The notes under the pieces were generated by a model, which made no database searches, was not told the origin of the DNA, and was given only the letters and a program-made list of their open reading frames with translations. Positions 15,197-23,096 of a DNA stretch of 33,949 nt are shown here, piece by piece; position 1 is the first letter of the stretch; every line of letters starts with the position of its first letter. Made by a program: the position numbers and the translations under genes. Location: positions 1-33,949 of the forward strand of contig CANJNZ010000050.1 of NCBI GenBank assembly GCA_947476045.1, read 5' to 3'. The stretch comes from Chthoniobacteraceae bacterium (lineage in GTDB: Bacteria > Verrucomicrobiota > Verrucomicrobiia > Chthoniobacterales > Chthoniobacteraceae).

Positions 15197-17575
15197 TTAC
15201 TCACGAAGCGCGACTCCGAGTTGCGTGGTAAGTCGCTGTTTGAGCTTCGTGTGTGCAGCGTTCACCTCGTCTGCGGTGAGCGTGCACTCAGGGCTGCGAT
15301 AGGTGAGCGAATAGGCGAGCGACTTTTTGTCAGCGGGCACTTTTACACCCGAGGTATCGGTGAAAACATCGAACAACTCCACGCCAGCGAGCAGCGGTTC
15401 CTTTGCTGAAACGAGCGTGCGCTCGACCTCTGCGTGCGCGAGGGAAAGCGGCGCGAGCATCGCGATGTCGCGCGTGGTCGCGGGAAAGCGCGGGATTTCA
15501 CGGTATTTTTTCGCGACATCCGGTGCGCTCAATTTCCACATCGCTGTGAGATCAATCTCGGCGAAAAGAACGGGCGCAGTGGCATCAAGCGCACGGGCAT
15601 CGGCGGGCCAGAGCTGACCTGCAAAACCCACGGGCTTGCCTGCGAACTCAATGACGAGCGAAAGAGCGAGCGCGGGATTGCTGTCCGATTTGAAAGTGAC
15701 ACCTTCGCCAAGCACGGCGGAAAGCTGGCTTTTCAGATCAAAAATATCCGCCGCACGTCCCTCACCTGCCCGCCATGTGCGCTCGGTCAACGGGCCGCTG
15801 AGGACGACGGCTGCATGAAGAAATTCCTCGGGGCGGCGTGTGGAAAACACGCGCCCGATTTCAAACAGTCGCACACTCGTGCCTCCGGCGCGGAGATTCG
15901 TCGTCACCGCAGAGAGCAGACCGTGCAGTAAGTGCGGACGCAGAACGACCTGGTCGTCGTTCATCGGATTTTTGACACGCTGGAGACTCTCCGGCGAAGT
16001 CTGCGTATAGGCCAGCCCGAGCGGTTGCGCAGGCACGAGCGTGATGCTGCGGGCTTCGTGTAAACCTTGCGCGACGAACGCGCGGCGAAGCGTCATAGCA
16101 CGGTCGTAATTGCGATCCGTCGCGCTGGCTCCTGCAAAGCGTGCAGTTGTCTTCGCAGGAATTTCGTCCATGCCAACCACGCGGGCAATTTCCTCAATCA
16201 GATCCACCTCGCGAACAAGGTCGGCGCGGAAACTCGGCGGCTGCCAGCCCTCGGCGACTTTAACGCAGCCAAAGCCGGTGAGTATCTGCGCGATACGTTC
16301 TTCGCTCACGACAACACCCAGCAAAGCTGCGACGCGTGTGGAGCGCAGAGCGATAGCGGCGCGAGGCACATTCCTCTGCGCAATAATCGTGGAATGCCCG
16401 GCCTCGGCTGCGGACGAAACAGCGGAAGCTCCGCAGATTTCAGCGATGTATTTTGCAGCACACAGCGAGGCGCGATCCACGCCATCGAGATGGACTCCGC
16501 GCTCGAAGCGGTAGCTGGAATCACTCGAAAGACCGAGCCGCCGTGAAGTGCGCCGGATCGTGGCGGGATCAAAATACGCGCTCTCCAAAATAATCTCGGT
16601 CGTAGACTCGGTGACTCCGCTCTCCGAGCCACCCATCACACCCGCGAGCGCCACGACTTGCGCGTCGTCGGCGATGACGATGTCCTCCGATGCCAGCGTG
16701 TAGTTTTTTCCATCAAGCGCTTGAAACGACTCTTCTGCCACCGCCTGCCTCACGCGCAGATTGCCGCGCAACTTGGCGGCATCGAAAACGTGGAGCGGCT
16801 GTCCGCTGGCCATCATCACGAAATTGGTCACATCCACAGCAGCGTTGATTGCACGAAGGCCGATGCTTTCAAGTCGTGCACGCAACCACTCGGGGCTCCC
16901 GCCCACCTTCACACCAGCGATGCGTCGAGCGGTGTAGTAGCACGGCGCGCTGCTCTCGACTGCGACAGCCGGCGCTTCGCCAGCAATCACAGGATCATTT
17001 GGTCCTGCCGGGCGAGTCAGCGTCTTGGCGGTGAGCGTTGCGATTTCCACAGCAATGCCTGCGTGGCTCAGCAAGTCGGGGCGGTTCGGAGTGATTTCCA
17101 AATCCAGCACCGTATCGCCGGGGAACAACTCGCCTATCGGAGCACCGATGCGTGCATCCTGCGGCAGGATCAGCAGGCCGTCGGCGTCTTCTGCGAGTTG
17201 CAGTTCCTTCGCAGAGCAGAGCATCCCATTACTGTCCACGCCACGCAGCTTGCCGGCTTTGATTTTGAAATCGCCCGGCAACTCCGCGCCCGGCAGTGCA
17301 CACGGGACTTTGTCGCCGACCTTGTAGTTCTTCGCTCCGCATACGATCTGGCGCGGTGTGCCGCTGCCGTCGTCCACGGTGCAGACGCTGAGGCGGTCGG
17401 CGTTTGGGTGCTGGATGGATTCCGAAATCTTCGCGACAACTACGTTGGCAATATCGCAGCCAGTGCGCGCAATGCCTTCGACCTCGACGCCAGCCATCGT
17501 GAGTAAATCCACAAGTGCAGGCACGGTCGGCGGTAGTTCGACAAGTTCGCGGAGCCAGTTGAGTGAGACTTTCAT
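15197..17575 (-). CDS. pheT: Phenylalanine-tRNA ligase beta subunit
   Basis: The 792-residue subunit of the alpha2-beta2 enzyme has the expected start (MKVSLNWLRELVELP). It continues with an OB-fold tRNA-binding domain at about 39-150 (IVCGAKNYKVGDKVPCALPG), the B3/B4 editing domain with TAGVEVEG-to-NAAVDVTNFV features, the B5 domain near 400-475, a catalytic-like core, and the C-terminal anticodon-binding FDX-ACB domain (residues 700-792, with SLAYSLTYRSPE). Length is normal. It is separated from pheS by a GxxExxY cassette, so the normally tight pheS-pheT coupling is broken here. No Shine-Dalgarno is obvious. Confidence 0.97.
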   Translation of the reverse strand: MKVSLNWLRELVELPPTVPALVDLLTMAGVEVEGIARTGCDIANVVVAKISESIQHPNADRLSVCTVDDGSGTPRQIVCGAKNYKVGDKVPCALPGAELPGDFKIKAGKLRGVDSNGMLCSAKELQLAEDADGLLILPQDARIGAPIGELFPGDTVLDLEITPNRPDLLSHAGIAVEIATLTAKTLTRPAGPNDPVIAGEAPAVAVESSAPCYYTARRIAGVKVGGSPEWLRARLESIGLRAINAAVDVTNFVMMASGQPLHVFDAAKLRGNLRVRQAVAEESFQALDGKNYTLASEDIVIADDAQVVALAGVMGGSESGVTESTTEIILESAYFDPATIRRTSRRLGLSSDSSYRFERGVHLDGVDRASLCAAKYIAEICGASAVSSAAEAGHSTIIAQRNVPRAAIALRSTRVAALLGVVVSEERIAQILTGFGCVKVAEGWQPPSFRADLVREVDLIEEIARVVGMDEIPAKTTARFAGASATDRNYDRAMTLRRAFVAQGLHEARSITLVPAQPLGLAYTQTSPESLQRVKNPMNDDQVVLRPHLLHGLLSAVTTNLRAGGTSVRLFEIGRVFSTRRPEEFLHAAVVLSGPLTERTWRAGEGRAADIFDLKSQLSAVLGEGVTFKSDSNPALALSLVIEFAGKPVGFAGQLWPADARALDATAPVLFAEIDLTAMWKLSAPDVAKKYREIPRFPATTRDIAMLAPLSLAHAEVERTLVSAKEPLLAGVELFDVFTDTSGVKVPADKKSLAYSLTYRSPECTLTADEVNAAHTKLKQRLTTQLGVALRE

Positions 17576-17584
17576 AATGAGATT

Positions 17585-17612
17585 TTAACCGCGAAGAAGC
17601 GAAGAAGCGAAG
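17585..17612 (+). repeat. Left terminal inverted repeat of the GxxExxY cassette
   Basis: These 28 bases consist of TTAACCGCGAAG followed by iterations of AAGCGAAG. They are complementary to 18043-18070 at 27 of 28 positions. The repeat begins 9 bases upstream of the pheT start codon. Confidence 0.9.
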
Positions 17613-17622
17613 TGAGACATAA

Positions 17623-18042
17623 CTAGACTCGGTGCTTGGCCGCTTGCTCTTCGGGGAGTTTGTAGACGATTCGTTTGATGCCGTTTTTTAACAGGCGTGT
17701 GTTGAAATTGATAAGGAAGCCGATGTGGCAGTCGGCCAATTTTAAGTAGGTGAAAAGCTGTGCTGCATGGACGGGTGCGAGTTCATCCACGGCCTTGAGT
17801 TCGATGACGATCACATCTTCGACAAGCACATCAATGCGATAGCCGCAATCTAGGGCCACTCCCTTGTAAGTCACAGGCATAGCCTTCTGCCGCTCGAAAC
17901 GAAGTTCGCGCAAACTCAGCTCCCGGCACAGTGCCATTTCGTAAGCGGATTCGAGCAGCCCCGGTCCCAGTTCGCGATGCACGCAAAGCGCCACATCCAC
18001 GACCTGCGTGGCAATTGCTTCGAGTTGTTCCAGGTTCTTCAT
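17623..18042 (-). CDS. GxxExxY family protein (PD-(D/E)XK-like)
   Basis: The 139-residue protein shows the family signature GPGLLESAYEMAL (G-x-x-E-x-x-Y) near residues 27-39, then CGYRIDVLVEDVIVIELKAV. In this second segment an Asp and a Glu-x-Lys pattern match the PD-(D/E)XK nuclease fold. HAAQLFTYLKL and IGFLINFN follow. The family occurs in scattered multi-copy form and no activity is proven. The start codon directly abuts the right inverted repeat, so there is no room for a Shine-Dalgarno and translation may depend on the pheS transcript. Sequence composition is similar to its neighbours. Confidence 0.88.
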   Translation of the reverse strand: MKNLEQLEAIATQVVDVALCVHRELGPGLLESAYEMALCRELSLRELRFERQKAMPVTYKGVALDCGYRIDVLVEDVIVIELKAVDELAPVHAAQLFTYLKLADCHIGFLINFNTRLLKNGIKRIVYKLPEEQAAKHRV

Positions 18043-18070
18043 CTTCGCTGCTTCGCTTCTTCGCGGTTAA
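18043..18070 (-). repeat. Right terminal inverted repeat of the GxxExxY cassette
   Basis: This is the complement of 17585-17612 with one mismatch (GCAGCGAAG for GAAGCGAAG). It ends 7 bases before the pheS stop codon and directly precedes the ATG of the GxxExxY gene, so it supplies that gene's leader. Confidence 0.9.
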
Positions 18071-18077
18071 TTCAATG

Positions 18078-19100
18078 TCAGAACTGCGCGAGGAAGCGCT
18101 GGTCGTTGTTGGTGAAGTAGCGGATGTCCGGGGTGCCGCTGAGGAGCATCGCGAGTCGGTCTAGGCCGAAACCGAATGCGAAGCCGGTGTATTTCTCCGG
18201 GTCAAATGCACGGTCGCCGCGCTTGGTGTTCACGGCTTCGAGCACGGAGGGATCCACCATGCCGCAACCGGCGATTTCCAGCCAGCGGTCGGTCGCGCCG
18301 AGCATGGATGTTTTGATGTCCACTTCGTAGCTCGGCTCGGTGAATGGAAAAAAGTGCGGGCGAAAACGGAACTTCGCGTCGTTGCCGAAAAGCTCGCGAA
18401 AGAAAAACTCCAGCGTTCCTTTCAAGTCCGCGACGGAAACTCCCTCGTCCACATAAAGACCCTCCATTTGCGTGAATTGCGCGAGGTGCGTCGCATCAAT
18501 TTCGTCGCGCCGATACGCGGCACCGGGCGCGATGATTCGCACGGGCGGCGCGGCTTTTTCCATCGTGCGAATCTGCACCGTGCTCGTGTGCGTGCGCAGC
18601 AGACGGCCATCGGGGAAATAGAAAGTATCCTGCTCGTTGCGCGCGGGGTGGTCGGCGGGCGTGTTCAGCGCGTCGAAGCAATGCCACTCGGTCTCAATGT
18701 CCGGCCCGTCGGCGAGCGCGAAGCCCATCCGGCGGAAAATCGCCGTCGTGCGATCCAAAAGCTGGGTAATCGGATGCAGTGATCCTTTTCCAGCAAACGA
18801 AACCGCAGTGCCCGGCAGCGTCACATCCACACCGGCGAACGCAGCCTTGTCCGCATCCGCGAGCAGCGCGGCTTTGCGTATATCGAGCGCGGCGGTGACG
18901 GCGTTGCGCACATCATTGAGCAGTTTGCCGATGCGCGGTTTGTCCTCTTTGGAAAGATCCTTCATCCCCTTGCTGAGCGTGGTGAGTGAACCTTGCTGGC
19001 CGAGGAATTTCACTCGCGCGAGATCGAGCGCGGTTTCATCGGCGGCGGCTGCAATTGCGGCGATAGCTTCGTCGCGGAGTTGGTCAAGTTGTGCGTCCAT
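18078..19100 (-). CDS. pheS: Phenylalanine-tRNA ligase alpha subunit
   Basis: The 340-residue catalytic subunit has an N-terminal coiled coil (about 1-85). A class II core follows: SLHPITQLLDRT, motif 2 around THTSTVQIRTME...GAAYRRDEIDATH, the FHQLEG equivalent FTQMEGLYVD, and motif 3 GFAFGFGLDRLAML near the end. Length is typical (about 330-350). The ATG at 19100 (MDAQLDQL) is preferred over the frame reaching 19247, since those 49 residues are not conserved-looking and overlap the divergent protease gene's leader. It pairs with pheT beyond the inserted cassette. Confidence 0.97.
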   Translation of the reverse strand: MDAQLDQLRDEAIAAIAAAADETALDLARVKFLGQQGSLTTLSKGMKDLSKEDKPRIGKLLNDVRNAVTAALDIRKAALLADADKAAFAGVDVTLPGTAVSFAGKGSLHPITQLLDRTTAIFRRMGFALADGPDIETEWHCFDALNTPADHPARNEQDTFYFPDGRLLRTHTSTVQIRTMEKAAPPVRIIAPGAAYRRDEIDATHLAQFTQMEGLYVDEGVSVADLKGTLEFFFRELFGNDAKFRFRPHFFPFTEPSYEVDIKTSMLGATDRWLEIAGCGMVDPSVLEAVNTKRGDRAFDPEKYTGFAFGFGLDRLAMLLSGTPDIRYFTNNDQRFLAQF

Positions 19101-19200
19101 ACGGAAAAATGGGCGCTGCCTTTGCCACAAGGAACGGGAAAAGGCACGAAAAGCTTTTGCCCTCCAAAACTCATGCCGCTCTTGCGAAGGAACGGCGCAT

Positions 19201-19205
19201 GGAGG
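19201..19205 (+). promoter_or_regulatory. Ribosome-binding site deciding the M50 protease start
   Basis: GGAGG lies 5 bases before the ATG at 19211 but only 2 before the ATG at 19208, and it is inside the frame of a still earlier ATG (19199). Spacing therefore supports 19211. Strong sites like this are rare in the window. Confidence 0.65.
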
Positions 19206-19210
19206 ATATG

Positions 19211-20095
19211 ATGGCCCTTGTGCAAAATCCAAATGACCCGCAGCCACCGCAGCGCCCGCAGATTATATTTCGCATTCCTCCAAATGTGCGATCGGAGCAG
19301 CAGACTCCTTTTCAGCGACAGGAGCCAAAAACGGAAAGCGGATGGAAAAAGGCGCTCGGCCCGTTTGCCTTCATTGGAGTGCTTTTTCTAAAATTCGCGG
19401 CGCCAGTCCTTAAGTTTTTCCCGCTCATCTTGAAAACGGGTGGGACGATGCTGATCAGCATCGGAGTCTATGCGATGTTGTGGGGGTGGAAATTTGCCGT
19501 CGGCTTCATCCTTCTCCTTTTCGTGCATGAAATGGGACACGTCGTCGCGGCACGAAAGTTCGGCGTCCCGGCCACGGCACCGATGTTCATTCCGTTCATG
19601 GGCGCATTCATTGCACTGAAAGGCAGAATCAAAAACGCCTACGAAGAAGCAGAGATAGGGATTGCCGGGCCACTGTGGGGCTCGGCGGGCGCAGCGGTCT
19701 GCCATGTCGCCGGGATGTCCTACAACATCCCCATCCTCGTGGCGCTCGCGTGGAGTGCGTATTGGCTGAATCTCTTCAACCTCATCCCTGTCGGCCAGCT
19801 CGATGGCGGGCACGTGGCGCAGGCGCTCTCGCCATGGATGTGGCTGGTGGGATTTGCGATCATGGTGTGGCTGGCGATCACCCGGCCAAACTTCATCATC
19901 TTCATGTTACTGGTGATGTCGCTGCCGCGCTTGATGTCACTTTTCCGCAAACGAACGGAAGAGGAGGAACGTTTTTACGAAATCACACCCGCACAGCGGA
20001 TGAAGATGGCCTTGATGTATTTCGGCCTCATCGGAGCGCTTGTATATCAAATGCACGCCGCTCACGAGTGGCTCGCACCTTTTCACAAGCAGTAA
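19211..20095 (+). CDS. M50 family (site-2 protease-like) membrane metalloprotease
   Basis: The 294-residue membrane protein has a proline-rich N-terminus. Hydrophobic segments at about 50-70, 75-95 and 96-112 follow, the last holding the zinc motif HEMGH (106-110). The second conserved site, NLIPVGQLDGGH, lies near 190-201, and further helices to about 285. These are the two signature motifs of intramembrane zinc proteases, which cleave transmembrane substrates such as anti-sigma factors. There is no PDZ domain, so it belongs to the short class. It lies on the plus strand between rplT and pheS, which are usually adjacent, and its stop faces rplT across a shared terminator. The substrate is unknown; an anti-sigma candidate is encoded at 22246. 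Confidence 0.85.
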   Translation: MALVQNPNDPQPPQRPQIIFRIPPNVRSEQQTPFQRQEPKTESGWKKALGPFAFIGVLFLKFAAPVLKFFPLILKTGGTMLISIGVYAMLWGWKFAVGFILLLFVHEMGHVVAARKFGVPATAPMFIPFMGAFIALKGRIKNAYEEAEIGIAGPLWGSAGAAVCHVAGMSYNIPILVALAWSAYWLNLFNLIPVGQLDGGHVAQALSPWMWLVGFAIMVWLAITRPNFIIFMLLVMSLPRLMSLFRKRTEEEERFYEITPAQRMKMALMYFGLIGALVYQMHAAHEWLAPFHKQ

Positions 20096-20110
20096 GTCGG
20101 CAACAAAGCA

Positions 20111-20144
20111 AAACCGCGAACGCCGTTTCCGACGTTCGCGGTTT
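20111..20144. terminator. Bidirectional intrinsic terminator
   Basis: AAACCGCGAACG (20111-20122) and CGTTCGCGGTTT (20133-20144) pair perfectly around a 10-base loop. The A- and T-rich ends suit termination of both the protease gene on the plus strand and rplT on the minus strand, whose stops lie on either side. Confidence 0.8.
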
Positions 20145-20167
20145 GTGAGATTGTTTGGTCTGGTTGC

Positions 20168-20554
20168 TTACGCAGCCTGAAGCGTCACTCCCGGTTTTTT
20201 GGCGAGGACTGCCTTGGCTTTGCCGACGAGTGCGACGAAGGCCTGCTCGTCATTGACGGCGAGGTCGGCGAGCACTTTCCGGTCGAGGGCGATGCCTGCG
20301 TCCTTGAGCCCTTCCATGAAGCGGCTGTAGGTGAGGCCGTTCGCACGGGCGGCGGCGTTGATGCGTTGGTTCCAGAGTTTGCCGAACATGCGTTTGCGCG
20401 TCTTGCGATCGCGGTAGGCCCAGTATTGGGCTTTCATGACGGCGTTCTTCGCGTAGCGGAAGAGTTTGCTGCGGCGACCGCGGAAGCCTCTGGCCTTGTC
20501 GACCATGTTCTTGCGGCGCTCACGTGATGCGGGGGCGTTGGTTGCTCTTGGCAT
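20168..20554 (-). CDS. rplT: Large-subunit ribosomal protein L20
   Basis: The 128-residue product has the usual L20 features: a basic N-terminus with [20 protein letters not shown], then YAYRDRK-type sequence ([18 protein letters not shown]), then [19 protein letters not shown]. It binds 23S rRNA early in 50S assembly and in many bacteria represses its own operon. It is slightly longer than the usual 115-120 residues because of a C-terminal extension rich in Ala/Val/Lys. It is preceded by rpmI with a gap of about 120 bases containing a hairpin. Confidence 0.97.
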   Translation of the reverse strand: MPRATNAPASRERRKNMVDKARGFRGRRSKLFRYAKNAVMKAQYWAYRDRKTRKRMFGKLWNQRINAAARANGLTYSRFMEGLKDAGIALDRKVLADLAVNDEQAFVALVGKAKAVLAKKPGVTLQAA

Positions 20555-20624
20555 TGTGTTTTTTGGTTTCTTTCGGCTGGCTGTTTCTTGTGGTGAATGT
20601 CCGTCGCGCCTCGCCTGCCGACTA

Positions 20625-20647
20625 GCTCTCTAACTTAAAGAGAGAGC
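20625..20647 (-). other. Stem-loop in the rpmI-rplT intergenic space
   Basis: GCTCTCT (20625-20631) pairs with AGAGAGC (20641-20647) around a 9-base loop. It lies in the leader of rplT. It could take part in autoregulation by L20, which in other bacteria binds structured leader RNA, but no specific L20 binding site is recognised here. Confidence 0.35.
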
Positions 20648-20677
20648 AGGCGCTTCGGACTTGTGCTTCCGTTTCGC

Positions 20678-20887
20678 TTACGCGAACGGCATGCACTCTT
20701 TGATACGATCAACCATCGTCTCGTGGACGAGGCCGACCTTGCCCAGGCGACGCTTCCGCTTCGAGCTTTTGCTCGATGCGAGGTGGCGCAGACCTGGCTT
20801 GCGGCGCAGGATCTTGCCTGTGGCGGTTACTTTAAACCGCTTCGATGCTGATTTCTTCGTCTTGCGACGTGCAATGGCTCTTGGCAT
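20678..20887 (-). CDS. rpmI: Large-subunit ribosomal protein L35
   Basis: The 69-residue basic protein has the L35 pattern: [25 protein letters not shown] and [11 protein letters not shown]. It is a structural protein of the 50S subunit. The gene precedes rplT as in nearly all bacteria. infC, which normally comes first, is not found upstream within the window; the next gene upstream is a winged-helix regulator on the same strand starting 66 bases away. Confidence 0.96.
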   Translation of the reverse strand: MPRAIARRKTKKSASKRFKVTATGKILRRKPGLRHLASSKSSKRKRRLGKVGLVHETMVDRIKECMPFA

Positions 20888-20953
20888 GGGGCGGCGGACA
20901 TTAGGGGACGATCTCCGTTTGGCAATTTCTTTTTCGCGGGAAATTCGGAGGGG

Positions 20954-21586
20954 TCATAGAGGGGAAAATTCGGCGCGGTAGAGGCCGGCGGCGTTTGCCT
21001 CGCTGCGGCGAAAGGGAACGCCGAGCAGGCGGGTGAAAAGATCGGCCTCCAATTTGGCCACAAGCGGGTAGGCGTGGAGCACGTCGAGAAAAGGGCAGTG
21101 GTTTTCGATGATGCGCGTCCCGTTTTCCACGACAGCCATGTGGCCTTCTTTGTCCCGGAGTTTTGCGAGTGATTCGACGCGAGCAGTCAGGTTGTCCCCT
21201 GAAATGCGGGGCGCGTAATCCGCCGCCTTTTGATGCCAGACGAGCAGTAGCAATTTTTCCGGCGCAGCGGGGCCGAGGAGTTTTTTCGAGGCATCGAGGA
21301 TTTCTAGGGTGAGCGGGTTGCTCGCTGCGGGGAAAAGATCGTGGGCGCGTTCCGTGAGCCGGTAGAGCATCCTCGGGCGGCCTGTGGTGCTTTCAGGCCT
21401 TGGCTCGCGCCACGTGGCAAGCAGTCCGCGGCGGTCCAGTTCCACGCAGACTTCTTTGACGCCCATATATGACATGCCGAGAGCCTCGGCCAGCTCCGTG
21501 ACCGTGAGACCTTGTGTGCGTTTGAGCGCATTCACGATGCGCAACCGTGTGCCGGGTGCGATGGCGTGGAGGAGCTTTTGCGACAT
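20954..21586 (-). CDS. Winged-helix transcriptional regulator (ArsR/SufR-like)
   Basis: The 210-residue protein has an N-terminal winged helix at about residues 8-70 (NALKRTQGLTVTELAEALG, then MGVKEVCVELDRRGLL) and a wing rich in Arg/Pro. An effector-like C-terminal half has a C-terminal ENHCPFLDV segment and two further short segments reminiscent of SufR and related DeoR/ArsR-like proteins. SufR binds an iron-sulfur cluster through several cysteines, but only one suitable cysteine is visible here, so cluster binding is doubtful. It is divergent from the ECF sigma gene; the intergenic region is about 117 bases, so both may share control. Confidence 0.75.
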   Translation of the reverse strand: MSQKLLHAIAPGTRLRIVNALKRTQGLTVTELAEALGMSYMGVKEVCVELDRRGLLATWREPRPESTTGRPRMLYRLTERAHDLFPAASNPLTLEILDASKKLLGPAAPEKLLLLVWHQKAADYAPRISGDNLTARVESLAKLRDKEGHMAVVENGTRIIENHCPFLDVLHAYPLVAKLEADLFTRLLGVPFRRSEANAAGLYRAEFSPL

Positions 21587-21703
21587 GAGGGGGGAACATC
21601 AGACTTTCGCCGCACAATTTCCAACCTCCAATTTCAACATCGGCGGCAGGAGTCATTTTCCCCTCGCCGGGAATATCCCCCGCCCTGCACGCTCCCACCC
21701 GCA

Positions 21704-22249
21704 GTGAACCCCGATATCAATTTCCAACTTCTCGTGGACCGGCACTACGCCGCGCTCTACCGCTTCGGGCTCAGCCTCAGCGGCAGCACGGATGCAGCGT
21801 CGGACCTCGTGCAACAGACATTTTATCTCTGGGCGGAAAAGGGCCATCAACTCCGCGACGCGACGAAAGCGAAGTCGTGGCTCTTTACCACGCTCTATCG
21901 CGAATACCTCAGCACCTACCGCCGCAACGTGAAATTCCCGCACACCGAACTCGACGACACCACCGGCGATCTCCCGGTCATCGAGCCCGCCATGCTCGAT
22001 GAAATGGACGGCATCACAGTCGTCGCCGCACTCACACGTGTGGATGAAGTTTTCCGCGCGCCGCTCACGCTCTTCTACATCGAGCAACTCTCCTACAAAG
22101 AAATCGCGGACATGCTCGAAACGCCAATCGGCACCGTGATGTCGCGCCTCTCGCGTGGTAAAGAGCAGCTCCGCAAACTTCTCCTCGAAAACCACACGAC
22201 GACTGTGGAGAAAGTCGTGCAATTCCCTCAGAAAGGAGCCGCACAATGA
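21704..22249 (+). CDS. ECF-type RNA polymerase sigma factor
   Basis: The 181-residue protein has region 2 (about 8-75, with DRHYAALYRFGLSL and SDLVQQTFYLWAE) and region 4 (about 105-160, with the helix-turn-helix YKEIADMLETPIGTVMSRL). It lacks region 3, as ECF factors do. No ATG is available near the beginning of the conserved sequence; the frame has a GTG at 21704 (VNPDINFQLL) that fits, so this start is inferred. The stop overlaps the next start by 4 bases (ATGA), typical of a sigma/anti-sigma pair. Target promoters were not found. Confidence 0.85.
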   Translation: MNPDINFQLLVDRHYAALYRFGLSLSGSTDAASDLVQQTFYLWAEKGHQLRDATKAKSWLFTTLYREYLSTYRRNVKFPHTELDDTTGDLPVIEPAMLDEMDGITVVAALTRVDEVFRAPLTLFYIEQLSYKEIADMLETPIGTVMSRLSRGKEQLRKLLLENHTTTVEKVVQFPQKGAAQ

Positions 22250-23061
22250 GCAACGAAACCAAACTCCTCCTCAGCGCCCGCCGCCCCGGTGGCCACGACG
22301 ATGCCGACCCCGCAATCGCCGAAGCACTCGCCCGCGCCAAGGCCGACCCCGCCCTTTCTGCGTGGGTGGAAGAGCAACAACGCACCGATGCCGCGCTCGC
22401 TCTCAAGCTGCTCAGCGTGCAGCCACCAGCCGGTCTGCGTGAAACAATCCTGACAGGAGGAAAAGTCAGCCGTCGCGGCTGGCGCACATGGTTCGAACAG
22501 AAGGCGTGGAAAAGTTTCACCAACAGCGAGATGATCGCAGCAGTAGCAGTGGCGGTCGTATTCCTCATCGCGGCTATTTTTGGAAATAACGAACCCCGTA
22601 ACTGGCAGAGCGCTGGCGCTCTCGAAGTTGCCCGCATCGAAAATACACAGCGCGAATTGGATCACGTCGTGGGCAGCATGGACGAAATCCGGATCTGGCT
22701 CGCCAGGCAAACATGCCCCGCGCCAGCAACGCTGCCCGTGCAAGTGCAGGGGCTTCCAATTTATGGCTGCGCCAAAATGAACTGGCGCGGCCAGCCCATG
22801 AGCATCGTGTGTTTCAATCTGGGCGGCGGTCGTGAAGTCCATCTCGTCACCATCGAAAGCCAGAACCTCCCGGCCGCACCGCCGGAGGGCACTCCCGAAT
22901 ACGCCACCATCAACGGCTACATGACCGCGAGTTGGAACGAGGGCGATGTAGCGATGATGCTCATCGGTAAAGTTGAGCGCGCGGATTTGGAAAAACTGTT
23001 CGTAGCAAGCGCAAAAGCGGCGCTTCAAATCCACGTTCAAAAACTTCTGGCCGCACGCTGA
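22246..23061 (+). CDS. Membrane-anchored anti-sigma-like protein
   Basis: The 271-residue protein has a cytoplasmic N-terminal part (about 1-92), one membrane helix (about 96-113, MIAAVAVAVVFLIAAIF) and a large outer domain. The outer domain contains three cysteines (157, 175 and 189) in short segments QTCPAP, IYGCAKM and IVCFNLGG. The start overlaps the ECF stop, so it is translationally coupled to that gene and is probably its anti-sigma factor. No zinc-binding HxxxCxxC motif is seen in the N-terminal half, so it is not a ZAS type. A cysteine-containing outer domain followed by a disulfide reductase gene suggests redox sensing; this is inferred. Confidence 0.7.
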   Translation: MSNETKLLLSARRPGGHDDADPAIAEALARAKADPALSAWVEEQQRTDAALALKLLSVQPPAGLRETILTGGKVSRRGWRTWFEQKAWKSFTNSEMIAAVAVAVVFLIAAIFGNNEPRNWQSAGALEVARIENTQRELDHVVGSMDEIRIWLARQTCPAPATLPVQVQGLPIYGCAKMNWRGQPMSIVCFNLGGGREVHLVTIESQNLPAAPPEGTPEYATINGYMTASWNEGDVAMMLIGKVERADLEKLFVASAKAALQIHVQKLLAAR

Positions 23062-23096
23062 CCGCGCAAATCACGCACACCACTTTACCAAACATC

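Larger units (their letters stand above)
17585..18070 (-). mobile_element. GxxExxY cassette with terminal inverted repeats
   Basis: The 486-base unit consists of almost nothing but one gene between two 28-base inverted repeats (17585-17612 and 18043-18070, one mismatch). It fills the space between pheS and pheT, which are normally adjacent. Repeats of the CGAAG type flanking GxxExxY genes are familiar from other genomes with many copies of this family. The mechanism of spread is not known, and no transposase is encoded. No target duplication is apparent. Confidence 0.7.
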
